From positions 1 through 10,061 of the forward strand of contig JAHEMP010000067.1 in NCBI GenBank assembly GCA_024643585.1: a DNA stretch of 10,061 nucleotides, in the 5' to 3' direction. Source of the stretch: Crocinitomicaceae bacterium (GTDB lineage Bacteria; Bacteroidota; Bacteroidia; Flavobacteriales_D; Crocinitomicaceae). Positions 6,245-10,061 of the stretch are shown in pieces (position 1 is the stretch's first letter; every line of letters begins with the position of its first letter). Below the pieces are notes generated by a model that was not told the DNA's origin, did not search any database, and worked only from the letters and a program-made list of their open reading frames with translations. A program made the translations under genes and the position numbers.

Positions 6245-7591
6245 ATGAAAAAAGGCAGTATAAATTATTTAATCATCCTCGGAGTTTTTTCACTCGTTGC
6301 GATTGCCACTCTGCAATTAATCTGGCTAAATAAAACTGTCATTCTTCAAAAGAATAGTGTTGAAATTCAAAACAGAGAAGACAGTCTCAACTTGGTTCAA
6401 TTCTCTGAAAAGGCTCATCGCGCTCTGAAGGAAGTACTAAAAGAAATATCGAAGCGAAAAGCTGACAGTTCGAGCCTCTATGAATCCATTCGACAGAAAC
6501 AAACCAACTATTTCGTAGTTGACATCAACGAAGAGCTACATCCCTTCTACCTCGAAAACCTACTAAAGGAAACTTTCTACAATGAAAATATTAATCAAGA
6601 TTTTCAATATGGGATATACGATTGTTTTTCGGATTCTATTGTTTACGGGAACATTATTCGATACCACAATAACGTTACCAACAAGGAAGGAGCAGACTCA
6701 ACAAGTGTGCAACCTTCAGAAGGTTTAAGCTGGAAAAAAGATGGGCATTATTTTACTGTTTTCTTTCCAAATGTAGGCGCTCATCAAGTCGATGCCCAAA
6801 TTAATTCGTTCACACCATGGGTCTATATATTCCTCATTGTTTTGTTGGTTTTCTTGTTTTTTGGTTTTTCCCTGTCTATCATCCTAAAACAGAAAAAGTT
6901 GTCTGAAGTCAAAAACGATTTTATCAACAACATGACCCATGAGTTGAAGACACCAATTGCTACGATTGGACTTTCAAGTGAAACCTTGTTAAAAAATGAT
7001 TTTTCTTCCGATCCAGAAAAAGTCAAACGGTATGCCAGTATAATTCACAAAGAAAACAAGCGTCTTGAAAACCAAGTGGAACGAGTGTTGAATGTGGCTA
7101 AACTAGACAAAGAACATGTGGTGCTGAAAAAATCCACTATTAGTATCCATGAATTATTGGAAGAAGTTCGCGATAATTTCGAATTCAATCAGGAAGAAAA
7201 AGGCGGGACGATAACATTGTCGATGGACGCCGTTGACGATTCTATTCGTGCCGATGAGGTTCATATTTCAAATGTGCTATTCAATCTTATTGATAACGCT
7301 ATCAAATACACCACTGAGACGCCATTGATAAAAATTCGAACACGAAACGAAAGCAAATATCTTGTCATTGAGATAGAAGACAATGGTATTGGAATAAAAA
7401 GAGAGGATTTGTCTCAGATTTTTGAGAAGTTTTTCAGGGTTCACACTGGTAATCTGCATGATGTAAAAGGTTTTGGACTTGGCTTGTATTACGTGAAGCT
7501 CATTATTGAATCTCACAAAGGTAAGGTTGAGGTAAAAAGCACCATGGATAAAGGCACCACCTTTATTATTTCCTTACCGAAGATTGCTTAA
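6245..7591 (+). CDS. Membrane sensor histidine kinase (HisKA + HATPase_c)
   Basis: The 448-residue inner-membrane kinase senses an extracytoplasmic cue and would phosphorylate a response regulator. Transmembrane segment 1 is at about 7-29 and segment 2 at about 192-214. They bound a periplasmic region of about 160 residues with no sensor fold I recognise; its first part is helical and charged. There is no obvious HAMP domain: only about 10 residues separate segment 2 from the dimerisation helix. The H-box FINNMTHELKTPIA places the phosphorylated His at 232. The N-box is NVLFNLIDNAIKYT at 343-356, G1 is DNGIGI at 379-384, the F-box is IFEKFF at 392-397 and G2 is GFGLGLYY at 409-416, so all catalytic boxes are intact. 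The architecture resembles Bacteroidota kinases of the RprX type, normally next to an OmpR-type regulator, but no regulator gene is adjacent in either direction within the window. The stop codon overlaps that of the convergent gene. Confidence 0.93.
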   Translation: MKKGSINYLIILGVFSLVAIATLQLIWLNKTVILQKNSVEIQNREDSLNLVQFSEKAHRALKEVLKEISKRKADSSSLYESIRQKQTNYFVVDINEELHPFYLENLLKETFYNENINQDFQYGIYDCFSDSIVYGNIIRYHNNVTNKEGADSTSVQPSEGLSWKKDGHYFTVFFPNVGAHQVDAQINSFTPWVYIFLIVLLVFLFFGFSLSIILKQKKLSEVKNDFINNMTHELKTPIATIGLSSETLLKNDFSSDPEKVKRYASIIHKENKRLENQVERVLNVAKLDKEHVVLKKSTISIHELLEEVRDNFEFNQEEKGGTITLSMDAVDDSIRADEVHISNVLFNLIDNAIKYTTETPLIKIRTRNESKYLVIEIEDNGIGIKREDLSQIFEKFFRVHTGNLHDVKGFGLGLYYVKLIIESHKGKVEVKSTMDKGTTFIISLPKIA

Positions 7592-7971
7592 TTTTTAAAA
7601 AGTCGGGCACTTGGCTGAGGAAAAAGGCCATCCCGAGAAATTTTTGCTCCTCTTTTGAAAACGACAATGCGTTCACCAATACTCTGGTTTTCCATAACCG
7701 CATCGAGCACAAAATAATCGTCTGCTTCGAACAACACTTTGTAGTTTCCTCTAGTTGTCAATTTTCCTACCTGAATGCTCAAATACCCCGCATTAATCTC
7801 AATTCGAATAGGAACTGCTTTTACTTGAATCAATTTCTTGCCAACCTCTAACGGATATTCGTTAATCTGACCTTCGTAGGTTCCATAATATTTCCTTTTC
7901 AATTTTGTTTGGGCGCTGAGCTGCCCTGCGGATAGCAACACTATTAAAAGAAAAAGGAATTGTTTTTTCAT
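7588..7971 (-). CDS. Small secreted protein of unknown function
   Basis: The 127-residue protein has a clear signal peptide: MKK, a hydrophobic core (FLFLLIVLLSAG) and a likely cleavage after LSA at about residue 20 (LSA/QT). No lipobox cysteine is present; the mature protein has no cysteine at all. The mature part is predicted by eye to be beta-rich: alternating hydrophobic strands such as VPIRIEINAGYLSIQVG and YFVLDAVMENQSIGERIVVFKRG, with basic patches near the N-terminus (KLKRKYYGTYEGQI) and C-terminus. It is probably a periplasmic or exported protein. I recognise no family. Its stop codon overlaps the kinase stop by two bases in convergent orientation, and it has a candidate promoter of its own. 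Start ATG 7971 is supported by the signal peptide beginning there. Confidence 0.8.
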   Translation of the reverse strand: MKKQFLFLLIVLLSAGQLSAQTKLKRKYYGTYEGQINEYPLEVGKKLIQVKAVPIRIEINAGYLSIQVGKLTTRGNYKVLFEADDYFVLDAVMENQSIGERIVVFKRGAKISRDGLFPQPSARLFKN

Positions 7972-7979
7972 AACTTAAA

Positions 7980-7987
7980 CAAATCTA
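7980..7987 (-). promoter_or_regulatory. Candidate -7 box for the small secreted protein gene
   Basis: TAGATTTG on the minus strand fits TAnnTTTG and lies 8 bases before the ATG, which predicts a very short leader. A TTG occurs 14 bases further upstream (8002-8004), shorter than the usual -33 spacing. Confidence 0.4.
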
Positions 7988-8100
7988 AACGTTTTTTTGA
8001 ACAATTTGAACGATTGAAATCATTTCTTTTTTGAATTAAATACCGTCGACGCCTTGCACAACGCGCCACTAAAAGAGACAAAAAATCAAAATCTAATTTG

Positions 8101-8110
8101 CACATATGTG
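8101..8110. promoter_or_regulatory. Palindrome in the divergent spacer upstream of thyA (possible operator)
   Basis: CACATATGTG is a perfect 10-base palindrome with partly symmetrical flanks (AT-T-[core]-A-AT). It lies 89 bases before the thyA start and 130 bases before the start of the divergent secreted-protein gene. Two-fold symmetry suits a dimeric regulator, but one 10-base palindrome in an AT-rich spacer is weak evidence. The rest of the 227-base spacer holds candidate -7 boxes at each end and a short GC-richer patch at about 8041-8067. Confidence 0.25.
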
Positions 8111-8165
8111 AATATCTTCTCTAGTAAAACAGCTATTTCGTCGTTCTAAAAACCTTCAATTTTCT

Positions 8166-8173
8166 TACCTTCG
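8166..8173 (+). promoter_or_regulatory. Candidate -7 box for thyA-folA
   Basis: TACCTTCG differs from TAnnTTTG at one base and lies 25 bases before the thyA ATG, a normal distance for a short leader. No TTG at -33 spacing is seen upstream. Confidence 0.35.
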
Positions 8174-8198
8174 GGGTTTAAAAATAGAATACCAAAAC

Positions 8199-8993
8199 AT
8201 GCAGCAATATCACGATTTACTTCGCCGAATAATTGACGAGGGCACTTTCAAAGGAGATAGAACGGGAACCGGAACGACTTCCATTTTTGGTCACCAAATG
8301 CGCTTTGATTTATCCAAAGGCTTTCCTTTGGTTACAACTAAAAAAGTCCATTTACGGTCGATCATTGTTGAATTATTATGGTTTTTGAACGGTGATTCTA
8401 ACATTAAATACTTAAAAGATAACGGTGTTTCTATATGGGATGAGTGGGCAGATGCAAATGGAGATCTTGGTCCAGTCTATGGACATCAATGGAGATCTTG
8501 GCCAGGAAAAGACGGCCAACCAATTGACCAAATTACAAAGTTAGTTGACCAGATAAAAAACAATCCGAATTCACGAAGACTTTTGGTTTCCGCATGGAAC
8601 GTTGCAGACGTAGACAACATGGCTTTGCCTCCTTGCCACACCATGTTTCAGTTTTACGTAGCGGATGGAAAATTAAGTTGTCAGTTGTACCAGCGCTCTG
8701 CGGACACATTTTTAGGGGTTCCGTTTAACATTGCATCCTATGCTTTATTGACCATGATGATGGCGCAAGTTTGCGATTTAAAAGTCGGAGATTTCGTTCA
8801 TACTTTTGGGGATGCACATTTGTACAGTAACCATATGGAACAAGCCCATTTGCAGTTGAGCCGCGATCTTCGCCCTTTGCCAACAATGAAAATTAATCCA
8901 AACGTTAAGGACATTTTTAGTTTCAAATTGGAAGACTTCGTGCTGGAAAACTACGATCCGCATCCTCACATCAAAGGCGCCGTTGCCGTATAA
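8199..8993 (+). CDS. thyA: Thymidylate synthase
   Basis: ThyA converts dUMP and 5,10-methylene-tetrahydrofolate to dTMP and dihydrofolate in the cytoplasm as a homodimer. The protein is 264 residues, the same length as E. coli ThyA, and key residues fall at the same numbers: Arg21 (phosphate), Glu58, Trp80, the catalytic nucleophile Cys146 in LPPCHTMFQFYV with His147, Arg126-Arg127 donated across the dimer, Arg166, Asp169 and Asn177 in RSADTFLGVPFN, and His207/Tyr209 in HLYSNH. The C-terminus ends in HIKGAVAV, the closing tail that covers the active site. The start at ATG 8199 matches the family start MQQYHDLLRRI. folA follows after 9 bases, so both enzymes of the thymidylate cycle are made together. 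Confidence 0.98.
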   Translation: MQQYHDLLRRIIDEGTFKGDRTGTGTTSIFGHQMRFDLSKGFPLVTTKKVHLRSIIVELLWFLNGDSNIKYLKDNGVSIWDEWADANGDLGPVYGHQWRSWPGKDGQPIDQITKLVDQIKNNPNSRRLLVSAWNVADVDNMALPPCHTMFQFYVADGKLSCQLYQRSADTFLGVPFNIASYALLTMMMAQVCDLKVGDFVHTFGDAHLYSNHMEQAHLQLSRDLRPLPTMKINPNVKDIFSFKLEDFVLENYDPHPHIKGAVAV

Positions 8994-9002
8994 TTTTATC
9001 GA

Positions 9003-9566
9003 ATGAAAGTAGCGCTGATTGTCGCGATGGACTTAGAAAAAGGCATCGGAAAAAACAATGATTTGATGTGGCATCTACCGGCCGATATGAAATTTTTCAA
9101 AGAAACGACTTTGGGACATATTGTTGTGATGGGTCGGAAAAACTGGGATTCCATTCCTTTCAAATATCGACCGTTAAGCAATCGTGAAAATGTTGTGTTG
9201 ACTCGAAACACGAATTTCAAAGCTGACGACTGCGTTGTTCTTCACGATATAAGTGAGGTCTGGGAAAAATACAAAAAGGAAGAGGAAAGGATTGTTTTCA
9301 TAATTGGTGGTGGCGAAATATACAAGCAAGCACTGGCGAGTAATTTAGTGACAGAAATGTACATCACACACGTCAATAAAAAATACGGAGCGGAAACATT
9401 TTTCCCGGATTTTGACCTAAAAAAATGGAATGTTGAAATAATTCGACTGCATGAAAAAGACGCCAAACATGAAGCGGAATTTCAGGTGAATAAATATACA
9501 TTGGCTTTGCCTTCGACTCCCTGTCTAGCCGACAGGCAGGCGCTCAATCAACACCAAAAAAATTGA
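9003..9566 (+). CDS. folA: Dihydrofolate reductase with a repeat-encoded C-terminal tail
   Basis: FolA reduces dihydrofolate with NADPH and so recycles the product of ThyA. Core motifs are present: GIGKNNDLMWHLPADMKFFK (14-33) with Trp23, Pro26 and the active-site acid Asp28; the NADPH loop VVMGRKNWDSIP at 41-52; Arg61 and the RENVVLTRN stretch; IGGGEIYKQAL at 101-111; and MYITHV at 119-124 with conserved Thr122. The domain finishes at about FQVNKYTL (160-167), so a normal enzyme of this kind would be about 165 residues. The reading frame goes on to 187 residues. Residues 170-182 (PSTPCLADRQALN) come directly from an interrupted repeat at 9511-9549, and the last five residues from spacer DNA, so the tail is almost certainly acquired rather than ancestral and should not touch catalysis. 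It is translationally close to thyA (9-base gap). Confidence 0.96.
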   Translation: MKVALIVAMDLEKGIGKNNDLMWHLPADMKFFKETTLGHIVVMGRKNWDSIPFKYRPLSNRENVVLTRNTNFKADDCVVLHDISEVWEKYKKEEERIVFIIGGGEIYKQALASNLVTEMYITHVNKKYGAETFFPDFDLKKWNVEIIRLHEKDAKHEAEFQVNKYTLALPSTPCLADRQALNQHQKN

Positions 9567-9602
9567 TTTTATATAAATTGCGCCGACTGAGCGAAGTCGA
9601 AG
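9511..9602. repeat. Inverted repeat pair, one copy split by a small hairpin module
   Basis: An 18-base element GACTGAGCGAAGTCGAAG stands at 9585-9602. Its reverse complement is found at 9511-9519 plus 9541-9549 with 16 of 18 matches. The two halves of that copy are separated by 21 bases. The arms are 35 bases apart and could pair into a large stem with a side hairpin on the 5' arm. The intact copy also holds its own small hairpin (CGACT-GAGCGA-AGTCG). There is no T-run after it, so it is not a classic terminator. Short GAGCGAAGTCGAAG-type sequences resemble dispersed intergenic repeats I know from Bacteroidota and other genomes. The left copy lies inside the folA reading frame; the right copy is in the folA-topB spacer. 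Confidence 0.7.
9520..9540. repeat. 21-base hairpin module inserted within the left repeat copy
   Basis: The stretch contains the inverted repeat CCTGTC/GACAGG with a 5-base loop TAGCC, then CAGG, which repeats the GACAGG end. It is GC-rich in an AT-rich region. Removing it restores a continuous 18-base repeat, which is the reason for the boundaries; they may shift by one base because C is shared. Its 21-base length keeps the folA frame open. Confidence 0.6.
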
Positions 9603-9627
9603 ACGTCGCAATAATTCGTAATTAATT

Positions 9628-10061
9628 ATGAAACTCTGCATAGCCGAAAAACCAAGTGTCGCGAAAGACATTGCAGAAATCATTGGAGCAAAACAACGCA
9701 ACGATGGTTACTGGGAAGGTAATGGCTATTGCGTTACGTGGACATTTGGTCACTTGTGTACGTTAAAAGAACCACACGACTACAACGAAAATTGGAAATA
9801 CTGGAAATTGGAAGATTTGCCCATTATTCCAACCAATTTCGGTATTAAAGTCATTGAAGAAAGCGGCGTAAAACGGCAATTTGCTTGTATAGAAAAACTG
9901 GTCGGGATGGCGGATGAAATCATCAACTGCGGGGATGCTGGACAAGAAGGAGAGCTGATTCAACGCTGGGTTTTACACAAAGCCAAATGCAAAGTTCCGA
10001 TCAAGCGTTTGTGGATTTCCTCTTTGACGGAAGAAGCGATAAAAGAGGGTTTTGAGAAACT
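9628..10061 (+). CDS. topB: DNA topoisomerase III (type IA), N-terminal part
   Basis: The gene begins at ATG 9628 and runs off the right edge after 144 full codons. The visible part is the N-terminal TOPRIM domain of a type IA topoisomerase. Its opening KLCIAEKPSVAKDIAEIIGA holds the catalytic Glu7 expected in this family. The TFGHL segment at 39-43 and the metal-site segment CGDAGQEGELIQRW at 101-114 follow, then LWISSLTEEAIKEGF at 128-142, a family hallmark. The enzyme nicks and rejoins single strands to decatenate or relax negatively supercoiled DNA. The TOPRIM DxDxxxE triad reads D103-A-G105-Q-E-G-E109, so the second Asp is Gly. I recall this GDAGQEGE form from other Bacteroidota TopB proteins. 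The active-site Tyr lies beyond the edge. No clear promoter is seen in the repeat-bearing spacer, so the gene may be read from thyA-folA. Confidence 0.93.
   Translation, partial: MKLCIAEKPSVAKDIAEIIGAKQRNDGYWEGNGYCVTWTFGHLCTLKEPHDYNENWKYWKLEDLPIIPTNFGIKVIEESGVKRQFACIEKLVGMADEIINCGDAGQEGELIQRWVLHKAKCKVPIKRLWISSLTEEAIKEGFEK

Noticed and set aside
8778..8969. Minus-strand open frame within thyA
   Set aside because: It is a shadow of the conserved ThyA coding strand with no support of its own.
9511..9602. Reading the inverted repeat as the terminator of thyA-folA
   Set aside because: The right arm is not followed by a T-run and the left arm is imperfect and interrupted, so it does not fit an intrinsic terminator; partial attenuation cannot be excluded.
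9511..9602. CRISPR or integron attachment site
   Set aside because: There are only two copies, inverted, with a single 35-base gap, no regular spacing, and no cas or integrase gene in the window.

Overview
The window looks like chromosome from a member of the Bacteroidota, most likely the order Flavobacteriales. The evidence is low GC with AT-rich spacers, the near absence of Shine-Dalgarno sequences, several boxes fitting the Bacteroidota -7 consensus TAnnTTTG, tRNA genes without an encoded CCA, and protein sequences (MutS, TopB with a GDAGQEGE TOPRIM motif, a rhodanese-fused MoeB-like protein) of the type I know from this phylum. Family or genus cannot be settled from the sequence alone.

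Layout. The left edge holds the C-terminal end of an SRPBCC/AHSA1-type protein (+), closed by a strong bidirectional terminator. Two tRNA genes follow on the minus strand, tRNA-Leu(UAA) and tRNA-Gly(GCC), with a terminator hairpin between them. Next is mutS (-, TTG start). Divergent from mutS is a SpoU/TrmH-family RNA 2'-O-methyltransferase (+), then a thioredoxin-reductase-like ferredoxin/flavodoxin-NADP+ reductase (+), a MoeB/ThiF-type adenylyltransferase with a C-terminal rhodanese domain (+), and a two-membrane-segment sensor histidine kinase (+), 16 bases behind the adenylyltransferase. A small secreted protein of unknown function (-) converges on the kinase so closely that the two stop codons overlap. 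After a 227-base divergent spacer comes thyA-folA (+, 9-base gap), which forms a functional pair: thymidylate synthase makes dihydrofolate and dihydrofolate reductase recycles it. The 5' part of a type IA topoisomerase gene (topB) runs off the right edge.

Most of this is housekeeping: mismatch repair, RNA modification, redox, sulfur-carrier activation, signalling, nucleotide synthesis and DNA topology. I see no phage, transposase, CRISPR or defence genes and no clear undescribed multi-gene system. The most interesting structure is small. At the 3' end of folA a short repeat found in two inverted copies is interrupted in one copy by a 21-base hairpin module, and this composite is translated as an extra C-terminal tail on dihydrofolate reductase. 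Other points worth a look are base mismatches in the stems of both tRNAs, a degenerate heptamer tandem in front of the adenylyltransferase gene, loss of the zinc cysteines in that enzyme, a TOPRIM variant in TopB, and an orphan histidine kinase beside a secreted protein of unknown function.
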